A stretch of DNA of 64,000 nt, taken from positions 1 through 64,000 of the forward strand of contig NGBS01000334.1 in NCBI GenBank assembly GCA_002245135.1, given 5' to 3'. Source of the stretch: Proteromonas lacertae (lineage: Eukaryota > Sar > Bigyra > Opalinata > Proteromonadidae). The notes beneath the pieces are model-generated. The model searched no databases. It had not been told where the DNA came from and was given only the letters and a program-made list of their open reading frames with translations. The position numbers and the translations under genes are program-made. Of the stretch, positions 21,962 to 35,700 are shown piece by piece (position 1 is the first letter of the stretch; every line of letters begins with the position of its first letter).

Positions 21962-24900
21962 CTAATTAGTCTTTTCTTTGGCATATCCTGTGTTAATATT
22001 TGGACCAGATCCTGTAAGAAATGAAACTATTCTATTAATGGACAATGGCTGTACAGTATGAGGAGATACCATTGGTTTTGGTTGTGATTGACTAGATGGA
22101 GTTGTATTTGTATTTACATTACTTGTATTTGTATTTAATTGTGTTTCTTTTGATATATTTTGGTTTATTTTATCCTCAAATATATTCCTTACAAAATCAG
22201 TCTGTTGGAAAAAGTCACTTGTTGTTACTTTACTTTTATTATTATAATTATTATTACTATCAACTGAATTATCATTATTATTATGTTGTTGTTGTTGATT
22301 ATTATCTGTATTTAGTTTATTATTATTATTCTCTTCTTCTTCTTCATTATTTTTTACCATCATCTTTTTTCTTTCTTCCAATTTTCTTTTCATTTCTCTA
22401 TAAATTCTCATTTCTTCTTCTAATTGTGCATTTGATTTTCTACCTCTTCTTCCTTTCTGATATTGAGATGGTTCTTCTAATTCTGTTATTGAATCAATAT
22501 CTATTGTTGCAATAGAATTGCTTGATTCTCCTTTGTTCTCATTCTCTTTTTCATTTTCATTTTGATTTTCATTTGTTGTTGTTTTTGTTGAACGTCTATG
22601 ATATGGCCTTTTAGGAGGTAATTCTTGCAAAAAATTTTCATTTATTTCTTTATGCCGATGATAAGGTCTTTTAGCTGGCAGTTCTTCTGATTTATTCTCA
22701 TTTGTTTGTTTATGTTTGTGATATGGTCTTTTAACTTTTACTTCTTCTTCTTTTAATTTACTACTATTACTTTCTTTAGAATGCTTATGCTTGTGATAAG
22801 GTCGTTTTGATGTTGATTCCTCTTGTTTATTTTCATTTGTTTGATTATGCTTATGGTAGGGCCTTTTAGTGGGTAATTCTACTAATTTACTATTATTACT
22901 ACTATAAGTATGCTTATGGTATGGTCTTTTTGTTTTTGATAATTCTTTTTTAATTTTTAATTTTTCTTGTTTTTCTTCTTCTTCTGTATGTCGATGATAT
23001 GTTTTTGTTTCTTTATAAGATACAACTGGTTTTAATTGTTTTTCATATAGATTTTTTTGATGATGTTTTTTAGATTTCTTTCCATTTTCATATTTTACTG
23101 TTTTACTAGATTCCTTTTCTTCCTTTTTAGTCTTTTTATTAATCTGTGAAGATTTCTTTTTTAATTTTTCTTTTTCTTTTGCTTTTGCCTCTGCTTCAGC
23201 TTCTGCAGCAATTCTTTCTAATTCTTCAGCTAATTTTTCAGCTTTTGATTTTCTACCTCTTTTCTTCTTCACAACAGGTGGTTGTGGTTCTTCTTCTACT
23301 TCTTCTTCTTCATCATCATCATCAGATCCACTCATTTCTATATCTTCTGGTTCTGATTCATACTTTCTATTTCTTTTAGATGCTAATTTAATTGGCTTAT
23401 TCTCTTCAATTATAGATGGTCTTCTTGAATGTGATATTGCTCTTGCTTTCTCAAAATCTGCTGCATTGATAATTACAGTTTCGTGTGTCATTAAAATACC
23501 TCTTCCAGTTTTGACAGTTTTCTTTGTAATTGAGCTTGGTGTTATAGTTAAATCATCATTTATTTTTATTGGTTTAACTTCTATTACTTCTTCTTCTACT
23601 TCTCCTATTTTGGAAGTTCTTCTTCCTCCCCTTTTCAGTTTCTTTGGTTTTCTTCCTGGTTTCTTTCTTACTTTCTTTTCTACTTCATTATTTTCCTCTT
23701 TTTCTTCTTCAACTTCTTCTTCACTTTCTTCCTCTTCCTCTTCCTCTTCATTTTCTTCTTCTTCCTCTTCTTCTTCTTCTTCTTCTGATATAGATTCTGC
23801 TGCTATTGCTCCTGCAACAGTTGCAGTTGAAAATTTAACCACTGGTTTTTTCTTTGGAGTAGTACTAGTTTTCTTTTTATACCATCTCTTATGTTTCTTA
23901 TATGGACCTCTTTTATTGGCTGTTGGCATATATTCTTCATTCTCTTCTTCTTTTTCTTTTTCTTCTTCTTTTTCTTCTATCTTTGTAACTTTTTCATTTT
24001 CCTTTTCTACTACTACCTTTTTCTTATATTCATTACTTTTTGATTCAGAATAATCACTGTCTTCATCTGATCTTTTACTTCTCATTTTAATATGCATAGT
24101 TTCATTCATCTCTTTCGATTTTGATTTTCTTGGACCTTTATAACCAACAGGAACTGTTGTTAATGGCAATGGTGGAACAACTATTGGAGAATTCCTCGTT
24201 TCTTTACCAGTAAGTAATGTTAAAACTATTGGACAATGATCACTTCCAGGTACTTTGTCTCTCATTGTTGAATCATCGACTGTATCGAGTAATTTTTTAC
24301 TTACTACAAAATAATCCAATCTCCAACCTCGATTACTTTCTTTCATATGATGACGATATCCCCAATATGAATATTGAGTTCTGTATGGATACAAAGCACG
24401 GAATACATCAACATATCCTTGTTTTAGTAATTCTGTGAAATTCTCTTTTTCTTCTTTTGTATTACCAGCATACTATTATTTATAAAAATAAAAACATATA
24501 AATATATACTTTATTATATGTTTTTAAACAATCATAAATATCACGATCTTGATGAGCTACATTTAAATCTCCACATAAAATAACTGGCTTTTTAGATTCT
24601 AATGATTTGATATAATTTCTTAATGCTATATCCCATTCTGTTACTCTAAATTCTAACCTTCTTAATCCATCTCCACTGTTTGGAACATAACAACCAACAA
24701 TATAAAATTTTTCATATTCTGCTGTTAATACTCTTCCTTCTTTATCCATCTATTTAGAAAAAATAAGAGAAAATATAAAAATTTGGAATAATCAAAATTT
24801 TGAATTTATATAATTTTATACATCTCGTTTTCCAACTCCATATGTGACTTTAAAAGGGGTTCTTTTAGCAAATAATGCTACTCCACTATATCCTTTCCTA

Positions 24901-25253
24901 TCAGATACTGAACAAGAATTGAAATAAGCTGTATAACCAGAAATCAATTTCGCAAATTGTGAACCATTATCACTTAATTTAGTTTCTTGCATGAATAATG
25001 CGTCTGGTGCTTCTTGTGATATATACGTCTAAAAATATTAATGATAATATACATCTAACAAACCAGGATTATTTATAAGTGATCTCAAGCCATTTACATT
25101 CCATGAAACAATCTTAAAACGCTGTTTTGCTGGTGCAATACCCTACGATATATTTTTATAACAAGTACTTTAAGTAACGTTTCTAATTTCGGTAATTTTT
25201 TGTTCTTTAATCAATAGAAGATAACAATATACAGTTTTTACCGATTCTGTCAT
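21962..25253 (-). CDS. APE1/ExoIII-type AP endonuclease with long repetitive C-terminal extension
   Basis: Exons at 25253-25242, 25143-25054, 25030-24834 and onward join to an ExoIII-family domain of about 300 residues: ISWNVNGLRS-like start (KIVSWNVNGLRSL), FMQETKLSD (metal Glu), YSGVALFAKR, GCYVPNSG, CGDLNVAH (D-x-N), GWRLDYFVVS and GSDHCPI (catalytic Asp-His). All catalytic residues are present, so abasic-site incision in base-excision repair is likely. A roughly 770-residue tail follows. It has Glu-rich acidic runs, AT-hook-like KPGRKPKK and RGRKS motifs, six copies of KRPYH[KR][HR] plus two degenerate ones spaced 20-30 residues apart (22,590-22,940), then an Asn/Gln-rich end. Such a tail is not part of known APE1 proteins and probably mediates DNA or chromatin binding (inference). 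The large last exon is open to the stop at 21962. Confidence 0.85.
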
Positions 25254-25657
25254 AACAAACCTTATTGCACTCGCAGTATTAAAGAAACAATGATTTAAAA
25301 ACAATGTTACTAAATTATTATATGATTCCTATTTAACTCCTGAATTTATGGGGTGCGAAAATTATTCCTTTTTTAAAACAAGTTACATAATCTCATATAG
25401 CTTATAAATGATTAAAATTATCTTATGTTTTTGTTTTTATAATCATTTTCTACACAATAATTATATTGAAATGATTTGTCTTAATGATCTTAAATGTTGT
25501 TTTACGAATTGTTTCACTTCTTATTTTTAAATGAATAACACTTTTCTGAAGTAGTCATCATAATACAGCCAACAACAACACTTATTCATAATTTATAAAT
25601 TAAAAACGACTATATTTTTTGTGAGTTCAATTCTTTTTTATGTTGTAATGAGAAAGA
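25254..25657. promoter_or_regulatory. divergent promoter region between the AP endonuclease and the channel gene
   Basis: No ORF was recognised. The 15-mer AAACGACTATATTTT at 25604-25618 is repeated exactly (minus strand, 1554-1568) just upstream of the alpha-2-macroglobulin-like gene. Confidence 0.35.
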
Positions 25658-28600
25658 ATGAGTAATTCAGTGCATCCTACTAGAGCATTTGTTATTATCG
25701 ATGTGCAAGTATTAAATATATCATATTATTTATAGAACGACTACTTTGCTAATGGAGTTTGTCCAATAGAAGGCGCTGAGGATATTCTGCCGGTCATTAA
25801 TAAATTAAGAAGAAAAGATTTTGATTTCACTATTTTAGTTCAATTATGGCATCCTATAAATCATTGTTCCTTTTCCTCAAATAATCCTGGCTATCCTCCC
25901 ATGAAAGTAAGTCATATACCAGATTTAGGTCCCCAAATGTTATGGCCAGATTACTGTGTTGCTGGAACTTATGGAGCAGAATTTCATCAAGAATTACTTA
26001 TTAGACATTCTGATATAATAATCCAATGTGGAAATAATCCAAATATCGATAATTATTCAGCATTTCGAGAAGTACGAAAAGATAATCAAAGTTGTATGAT
26101 TAACGAAATAATCACCCAAAACAATATAAAAGAAATATATTTCTGCGGATTAGCTGTAGAGTATGGTATACAATTCAATATACTCGATTGTAACATCTTT
26201 GCAACAGGTTGTCAAATATTTTGTATTACTGATGCTTGTAAAGGTTTTAATGAAGAAAAAATGAAAGAAATTCTAACCAAATTAGAATACGAAAAGGTAC
26301 ATACAGTCAATTCAAATGGACCAGAAATGCAATTAATAGCTGATATAGAAACACGTGTGTTAATAACGAATAATATAATAAATATTGTCTCATGTAAAGG
26401 AACAACAAATTATGAATTATCCACTCATCCATTGGAAGTAGGTGATAAATTGTGGTTGGATATGAAGAATAAATGTACAAAAATGAATAGTATGGTTGAA
26501 GGATGTTATTATATAAAAGGAAATAACAGTGATCATACAAATACTTCAGCTGATTTTTTAATTCTTTCACCAAAATCAAAGTGTTTATTATTTATTCTTT
26601 GGCCTGCAAGTAATAAGAAAACTACATGGTTATCGAAGAATTTTGAATTTCAAAACCAATACATTAATACTGATAGTTCCAATATAGTGTTAGAAATATG
26701 GAAAATGAAAGAATCAATTGGAGCTGGTGAAAGAATGTATTTAGGTGGAGCTGAAGGTAATCTAGTTGATAAACAACATTATAATTATATTGTTTGTATA
26801 AAATCCCAACGTATATTTTATATATATATATATATATAAATTTATTTTTATTTTTATTAATATTATATATATATATATATGTATAGCACCTGATGTAAAT
26901 GATGTAGTACATGCAATATACTATGAAACAGATGAAACTCTGAGGACAATAATGAGTAGTTGTGGTGAATTGGATAATCACTTACCTCCATTGAGTAGAA
27001 CACCATTTCATGCAGCTGTAGTAGCCAATAGAATCTTAGCAATTGATATATTATTAGAATGTGGTATAGATATCAATGCTCCTGATATAAATGGAGATAC
27101 TCCTTTAATATTAGCTTGTAGACTGAATAGAATAGAGATAATAGAAAAAATGATTATTGAAAAGACGTTAAGAGTAAATGCAGTTAGTAAATTAGATAAA
27201 GGAAGTGCTTTATTAATAGCTTGTCAAATGGGAAATACGAAAGCTGTTCAATTAATTGCAGATCATGGTGCTTTAGTAAGTGCTACAAATAGATATAATA
27301 CAACTTCATTAACATTTGCATTTTATCACCACGAAGATATAGCTTATAGAATAATTAACATTTTATTTGCACATACGAATAATAATGAAGAAAAATCATT
27401 TCTTTTACAAGAACAAGATAAATTCGGTTGGAATGCAATCACAGTAGCTGCAAGAGTTGGATTTTTACATAAAATCAATTTTTCAAAATTTCCAGGTTTG
27501 ATAGACAAAGTGTCTGTAAATTGTTATACCAAAAGAGGTTTTAGTTTATTACATTATACATCATGGAATTGTAATTTAGATGATATCAATATGTTAATAG
27601 AAAATAGTCATTATTGGAAGGAAGAATTAGAATTAAATACAATTAGTGAAGAAAATGGATATAGTGAATTAGATTTAACTATTTTAAAAGATAATAATGA
27701 ATGTAGTAGAACTTTAGTTTTAGGTGGATCACATGCTACAATTTGTACAGGACAATCCATTCATCGTTTATTATACTATATGATTACAATGGGAGAAAAT
27801 AATGTAGTAGAAGGCTTGTTGAGATTTGATGATAATAAGTTTAATATTGACGAATCATTGATAAAATATACGAAAAGAACGAAATATATTGGCAGTTGTA
27901 CATTTTCATTTGCTAATTTTACTAATCCCATAACACAGCATATGTACAGATGTGTTACTTGTGATACTTTGATATGTAATATTTGTAGATTGAAATGTCA
28001 TAATGGACATGAGATATTATATAAAGGATTAGTAAATGATACTTATTGTTTTTGTCAAAAATCAACTTGTCAAGCTTTGCTTGGTGTAGATAAAAGAGAA
28101 ACGGAAGGTTATAAATACGTTCCAAATCCAATTGATACTTCATCTGTACAAGATAATCCAAACTTGGATAAATTAATTCAATGTTTAGCCATTAATAGTC
28201 ATGAAGTATGGAGTCAAGAACATATTGAAGATGGTTGGAGATATGGTCAACAAAGAGATAATAAAAGACATATTCATCCTTTACTTTTACCATGGAATTT
28301 ACTAACAGATGGTGATAAAAAGTGGGATTTAGAATCTGCTAAACATAATATAAGATTAATTGAATATTTAGGATATGAAATTATATGTGAAAGTGAAGAT
28401 TATTCAAATGCATTTTTAGATGAATGCAGTATGAATTATGAAGGTGGTAAATACAATCCAAGTCCATTAGACACTTCAGAAGTTCAATTGACTGATCAAA
28501 TGTTAGTATTAGTTCAATTATTAGCTAAAAACAGTCATGAAGAATGGGCAAAAAGTAAAATAGACAATGGTTGGAAATATGCCCCAGAAGGTAAAGATAG

Positions 28601-31600
28601 TGAGAAATTATCACCACTTTTAGTTCCATATGAATTATTATCAGATGAAGAGAAATTATCTTCACAATTAAATGGAATTGAAACTATTAAAGGTATTTGT
28701 ATGTTAGGATATAATATTGTTTATAATGGAGATGAAGAAGCTCAACTGACAATGAATTCATTATTCAAAGGTGATGAGTATGCGTCATTAAAAGAGAATA
28801 TGGCAAGAATGGAGGAGGTAAGACATGATTTCTTTAATTTATATTTATTAAGAGCTTGTAGAAATGATCAAGTTGATATTATACCGAATTTGGTTCAAAG
28901 TGAACAGCAAGTAATTGCGAATATAAATATTCAAGATTCTTATGGACAAACTCCGTTATATGTTGCTGTAAAGAGAGGCAATTATTCTACAGTTGAATTA
29001 TTGTTGAAATTACATGCGAATATATTCATAAATGATAAAAATGGAATGACTCCTTTGATGTTAGCTGCATTCTTAGGAAATTATAAAATATGTGAATTGT
29101 TACTTCAAAATAATGCGAAAATATTTGCTAGAGATATAAATGGATTTACTGCAATGTATATATATATATAATTTATATTTTATTTATAATAGTCATCATG
29201 CTTGTGCAAATGGTCATTCAAAAGTATTAGAACTGTTATTATCAGAAAAGTATGTAGATATTAACTACTTATGTACAATCAAAGAAGAAGATAAATGGAA
29301 AGGAAAATTCAAAAAGAAACAGAATATTTCACCTTCCAATTCATCAAAAGTTTTACCCTTAGAGAATGATGAAGATACTTCCAAATTCAACAAAACCATT
29401 AAAAATCAAGAAACAATTGCTGAACTTCCAGTAGATTCTACTCCAGCAACTATTACACCAACATCTACTATAAATAAAGATAAAAATAAAGATAATAAGA
29501 ATAATGAACCATGCTCTACTTCATTTATGCAATCTACATCTCAATACCAATCAACTTTTTCATCTAATCAACCGATTAGTAATAATAAAGTGTCTATAAA
29601 AATAAATAAATCTTTAGATGGTTCTAGACCAAATACTCCTTCAAAATTGAATATTCTAAAGAAATCTAATTTTCCACAATTGCTAATACAAAACCAAACT
29701 AATAATCAAAGCAATCAAAGTAATAACAACAATAATAATCAAATATCTCAATCTTTGACACGTATTCCAGAATTATCATTTCCAGAAACTGATAATCCAG
29801 CAATTGATTCAACAGCAACTCTTAAAAAGAGCCACAAGAGAAGTTTATTAAACAAATTATCAGCAATTGAAGGATTCAAATCAGCAGGAACAGGAGGAGA
29901 TAGTTTGAAAACAACTCGAACAGCAAGATTAAAGCGAAGATCATCAATCATGAATTCACCTTCTTCTCCACAAACCAATTCTCCAGCAAGAATATTGAAA
30001 TCACCAACTGCCGAACTAATGACAAGTAGGAAACTAGCTAATACAAGTGATAATTTATTCTTATCATCCAATCCAGTGATTAATACTCCATTATGTTTAT
30101 ATAACCCACTGAATTTAGCAGTAAAAGCTTCTAGAAGAGAAGTTATAAAAGTATTACTAGATCATGAAGCAAATCCAAATATCAGAGATGGAACAGGCAT
30201 TTCTCCATATAATAGAGCTTTAATGAAAAGAGCAGCAGCTGCAATATATGAAAGAGATAAAATAGAGAATGAAGAAAGACAATTCAGAGAGATGTTGGGA
30301 GATACAAGCAAAGCAACTGCTATAAAGAGATTCTTAAAGAAATATTGTTGTTGTTGTTTTAAACGATGTGTGAATGAATCGAATGAACTTGAAAAGGAAG
30401 AGAAATCGATGAAAGAAAGTTCAAAATCGATTTTACTAGATGAAGAAGCTTCATTAAAAGCACCAAATCCTCAACATAAACAAGAGAGTAAAATGAAAAT
30501 AAGAGATAAGTGGATTTCTACATTATCAAAACCAATTAAAGAAAGAAAAGATGATAGACAGATTGCTAATATGCAATTAGCTTCTAAAGTCGTTGATGAT
30601 TTAGCAACAAGTGAAAATGTACAACAAAGAAGATCTAGATTTGGTTTATGGCAATTCTTTAAAGAAGGTATTATATTTTTAGGACTTTACATTTTGTTAT
30701 TATCATTTACATCAGCATTCTTTGATTATGGAACACAAAATGTATAGTCATTTATTTATTTATTTATTTATTTATTAGGAATTATCATTTGTTCAAATAA
30801 CTGATCAAGATTTAAAAGACAGTGGTTTTACTGATATATTTTCATTTGATGACTATAATAATTGGGTTATTACATATCTTTTTAATCCATCTGGAAATGG
30901 ATTAATACAACCGCCATTATATCCAAGTATTTAATATTATTTATATTTATAATGGAATAGATACAGCAGCTGTTTATCATGAGAATAATTACGTATTTGG
31001 AGCAGCAAGACTATCAACTATTGAATATAAGAAAGTAGTTTGTAAATCAACAGAATATTTAGATTTAAGTAATTTACACTATGCTTGTTACAAAGATAAT
31101 GATGATGAAAGTGCTCCAGTAGATATTCCATTGACTGATCTATCATTAGCAAGAACAAAATATGAATCATTATTGAGTAATGGATTAATCACTCATGACA
31201 CAAAATCAATCTCATTTTATATAAATATGTTCAATCCATCTACTTCAAGGTTATGTATATTAGAAATGACAATTACCAAACTACCAACAGGTGAGTATGA
31301 GAGTAAACATGAAGCAAAGACAACTAGATTTGGTGATGATCGATTTTCTCCATCAAGATCATTTGAAATTGTTATTGGATTAGAAATTGCTGTTGAATTA
31401 TACTTCAAAGTGAAATATATCATCCAGAGTAAAGGAATTGGTGAACAATTCAGTGATAATTGGCTTATATATGAATGGTTATTGTTAATTGGTCTATTTA
31501 TTTTATTATTATTAGATTTGATTGTGTATGCTCAAGTATCAACTGATTCAATTCAATTTACTGCTGATACATACACTGATTTTTCACATTCAATGGATTT

Positions 31601-32554
31601 GATTAAAGGAGAATTAGATTTAACTTCAATTATTACATTTTTATTTGGTTTAAGATTTATTAAATATCTTCGATTAATCCCAGTATGGGGACCTATGGTG
31701 TTGGCTGTGATTCAATCAATTAGTGCAAGAGATGTGCTTTTATATATTTTTGTGTTCTTTTTAATGATGATTATTTTATGCTTTTCTTATGATGTTTCAT
31801 TTGGAGTGGAAGTGGAAGTATTTTCTCAATTAATTACTTCATTCTTTGAACTTTTCTGCTCTTCATTTAATCAAGAATATAGCAGAACTTATGATTTAGA
31901 TAAAAGACCATTATTTACTATATATTTTGTTATTTATGTGTTATTATCATTAATTCTAGTGAACTTATTTGTAGGTATTATTTCAGATGTATATTTATGA
32001 TTTTATTTTATTTTTTTATTTAAAATAGATTTATCCCAAAGTTAGAGAAGAATCTGAAATCACATGGACAATTCTTATGGCAGAGTATATGACAGACAAT
32101 GTCGTTTCAGATCAAAAATTAGAAGGAGGAAATACAATTAGAAGACCATCAATCATATTTGAATTATTAGAGGAAGATCATTGGGGCAATTTGATGGAAG
32201 GAAGAGATGGAATAATCTATTGGACGCCTAATGGACTTTATAGTCCTGAAAAGGAGAAGAAAAAGAGAAAGAAGGTTGAGAATAAAGACAATAAAGATGA
32301 TAATAATGGACCAGAACTGAATGAGACTGCTGATATGATTTTGAAGGAAGTGAATAGATTGAAAGCTAATTTTACTATTCAACATGAAGCTATTGATGGA
32401 TTAAATGATAAAGTATATTACTCTCTGTGTATATTTCAAATAGATTGCGAAAATCTTCGAGTTGCTCCAAGAAGTCAATGAAAATAGTAAGAAATCAAAT
32501 GTGATAGGAGGAAATCAAACATTATTATTGAAGAGAAAGAAAACTAGAGGTTAA
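25658..32554 (+). CDS. nicotinamidase-like / ankyrin / UBR-box / RyR / polycystin-type channel fusion
   Basis: One gene with eight exons joined in phase, about 2,200 residues. Order: (1) residues 1-215, an isochorismatase/nicotinamidase fold (AFVIIDVQNDYF, LWHPINHCSF, MLWPDYC, YSAFRE, CGLAVEYG). (2) A beta-rich segment to about 390. (3) Ankyrin repeats (27,000-27,350, more to 27,700). (4) A UBR-box zinc finger (27,890-28,080; YRCVTCDTLICNICRLKCHNGHE). (5) Two RyR domains (NSHEVWSQEHIEDGWRYG; NSHEEWAKSKIDNGWKYA). (6) Further ankyrin repeats to 29,260 and 30,100-30,240, separated by a Ser/Asn-rich linker. (7) A polycystin/TRPP-type channel: TM1 near 30,660-30,720, a lumenal domain with YVFGAARLSTIEYKKVVC, then five TM segments ending LSLILVNLFVGIISDVY. 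(8) A helical tail. In the enzyme domain the catalytic Asp15 stays, but the Lys position is Cys115, the nucleophile Cys is Gly161 and one metal Asp is Leu54. Likely a non-catalytic ligand sensor gating a cation channel (inference). Confidence 0.8.
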
Positions 32555-32717
32555 AATTGTTGATACTGAATGAATGTTTATTATTTGCAATTTAATTTAT
32601 TTTTTGTTAAACAATTAGTATAATATTATGAAATGTTGAATAATAGTAATAGAAGAAAATATAACATAAAAATAAAAAGATCCGTTACATAAAATATAAA
32701 ATCACTTATAAAATCTT

Positions 32718-35700
32718 CTATATTGGACGATCTGCATTAGGTCCTCTCATTCTATGACGTATTATATCAAATACAGAGTTTCCATCCTTATTTTTCTTTG
32801 ATTTATCTTCTTTCTTTAATTTCTTCATGACTAAAGTAGGAGCAAGTCTAAGAGCTTCTGCAGAATAATGTATTTTAAATGAATGGAACACCCCTGAAAA
32901 TGTTGATAAATTCCTAGACATTGACAATTGGTTCAAATAAGCATTCCAAGAATCTAAACTAAACTTTGAAGTATCAACAGATATTACAGTTTTCAAATCT
33001 CCTATTCTCAAATAATTAATAAACGCCAAATTACCTTCTAACTCAGTATTATCCTTACAAACAGTATGAGCAAAATTACCACAATCACTACACTGCCATT
33101 CAACATTTCTCATACCATTTACTATCTTATTACAAATACAACAGGGAGTTTCAACATTACCAGGATCTTTCTTCAATACAAATGTATGTATATGAGAAGA
33201 TTGTTCAGGTTTTTCATTCTCTATTTCTTTATCATTATCAACAGGGAAAAAATAATCATGTAACAATCTAAATAGATTGGATGTAACGGTAATAAAAATT
33301 CGATTTTCTGAACAAGGAAATACATTTATTTCTATATGGAAATAGATGCTTATTGGCCATTGTTCTACACTTACTGGAGTGGCTGTTTCTGTTCTGATTG
33401 CTAACATTGGTGATTTTAATGCAATTTTATCAACTATTTTTGGAGCTACAATTTTCTTAAAATTTGTATTTTCTTTCACTTTCATTGATAATTCAAATGT
33501 ACTACAGTTGATTGTTGTTAATTGAGTAATATCATTATAAGTAAATCTTGACATTTCCAAATTATTGAATGTGAAAATACCAAATGTTTCACCAGTTGTT
33601 GTATTTTTCATATTCCATTTCCCTCCATTAATAATTATATGCATAATATAAGTGACATATTTCTCATCTCTATATTCTTTCATAATTGAATCTATATTCT
33701 CTAATAAGTGTTGTATGGTTTGTTTTCCTAATCTACTAGCTCCAGGTTTATGTGGTAAAGGTAATGAGGTATTATTGGTGAAAGAAAATAAAATCACATT
33801 CTGTACAGCATCTAATGTTTCTGAGAATTGTAAAGCATTTGCACTGAAATCAATGGAAGGACAATTGGCTGTGAATTTGTTAATTTCATCTGAATCAATG
33901 ATAGGATCCATATGATTGACAGATTGTGGTGGTTTTGGATTAAATATCATTGTAACATCAAATACTGAATGATTTACTAATTGAGCTGGTGTTCCTCTAT
34001 CAGATTCTTTCACCCAAACTATTTTGTTTGTATAGTCATGAGGAAATATGAATAACTGAACATCATCTAAATGTATGGATGTTTTACTGATCTCTTGTTG
34101 TTGTTCACCTAAATGAGAAGATCTTACCATCGTTACTTGATCTCCAGTAATAACAACACTTGTATAATTACTATCCATCGACATACAGTTTAACTGCATT
34201 TGAGTTAATATACAAACCATTGAAATATGTGAAGAAGGTAATTCTAACTTCTTATGTTTCACTCCAATCATTCTAAAGTATGATTCATCTATATCCATCC
34301 ATGGTTCATAATCATCATCATCTTCATGATGGTTATAAGTTGAAGATGACAATATATCTGCTTGATTGGCTAAACTACTTAATAAATGCTGTTGAGTTTG
34401 GAATTTACTGTTTATTAATATTGAATTATCTGTTATTGGATTGGTTGGTGGGAATAATATACTCATTATATCATCTTTTACTTTAAATACAAATCTCTTT
34501 ATTGGAACAGTCCATAAGAATTTCAATTTATCAACTACAACATAAGGTGGATTACTATCAGCCAAAGCTTTTTCTTCTAATTTTACATATCGTATATAAT
34601 CTTGGTACTTTGTTTCTTCTTTTCCCATTAATAATATCAACTTCTCTATTTTACAAATGAATGTATCGTTATTTCTTATAGCTTCAAATGGATGTCTTTT
34701 TATCTTTGGTTTTATCATTCTATTCCATTTGTCAATTCTTATTTCATCAATTTCTAAACATAATGATTGTATTTGATACACACTATCACATCCAAATATT
34801 GGATAAGTTAAATCAGGTGTTAATATTTTCTTATGTGCTAATAATCTCAATTGAAATTTCTTTCCTTCTGGTACACATGCTTCTGTACTATCATTTACTA
34901 GCCACCAAACTAATAATGGATTTTCTGAACCTAATATCACTTCAACATCTGTAGTTAATGTTCCCAATGATATTGAAGTTCCTGGAGTGTTGATAATCTT
35001 CATAATAAATGATTTAATCCACACAACATAATCTATCCATTGTAAATACAACTCTAAACTATGTGTTCTTGATAATGAATCTGGTTTTCTTGAATATATA
35101 TCAATTGACCATTTGATGGCTAAAGATCTGAAATTGTTGAATTTATCTGTACTTTCTGGTAGTTTTAAGAATATATGATGATTCTCTGAATCTCCATAAC
35201 AAGTCCAACCAATTGTTAAAGTAATAGCAACATGTGTTGCTGATAAAAATATCTTTGATTCTCTTTCTAATCCATTAATTGCTGCAATAACACCATCAAA
35301 TTCAATTAAAAAGACTTTTGGTTCTGCACATTCTAATGACATATTTGTTAAGATTATTTTCAAATAATTATCGTCATATGGATTAGCATTATACCAACAG
35401 AATATTAAATTGTTATGTACATTTACTCCCATCTTTCCATGTAGCATATATCTCATTTTATCCCACCAAGGAAGTTTAGGTGACTTTGTATCTAATGAAT
35501 TTGGTGTAAATCTTCCAAATACATCACTTAATACAGCTAATGTTGGAGCTAAACAATTACCATAACTTACATCTAACGTAAAACTATTCAAGTCAAAATC
35601 AAAATACAATTTTGTTGATTCTAATGATCTTAATATTGGAGTTGGGATTCTATTATAATAAATATCACTGGACAAAGCAGATTCACATCTCACAATAGCT

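Noticed and set aside
22590-22940. Regularly spaced repeats resembling a CRISPR array
   Set aside because: The units are in-frame codons for KRPYHKH repeats in a eukaryotic gene; spacers are coding and of unequal length.
23466-24053. 195-codon Ser/Phe-rich plus-strand ORF
   Set aside because: It is the antisense shadow of the Glu/Lys-rich tail of the AP endonuclease; low-complexity codons keep the opposite strand open.
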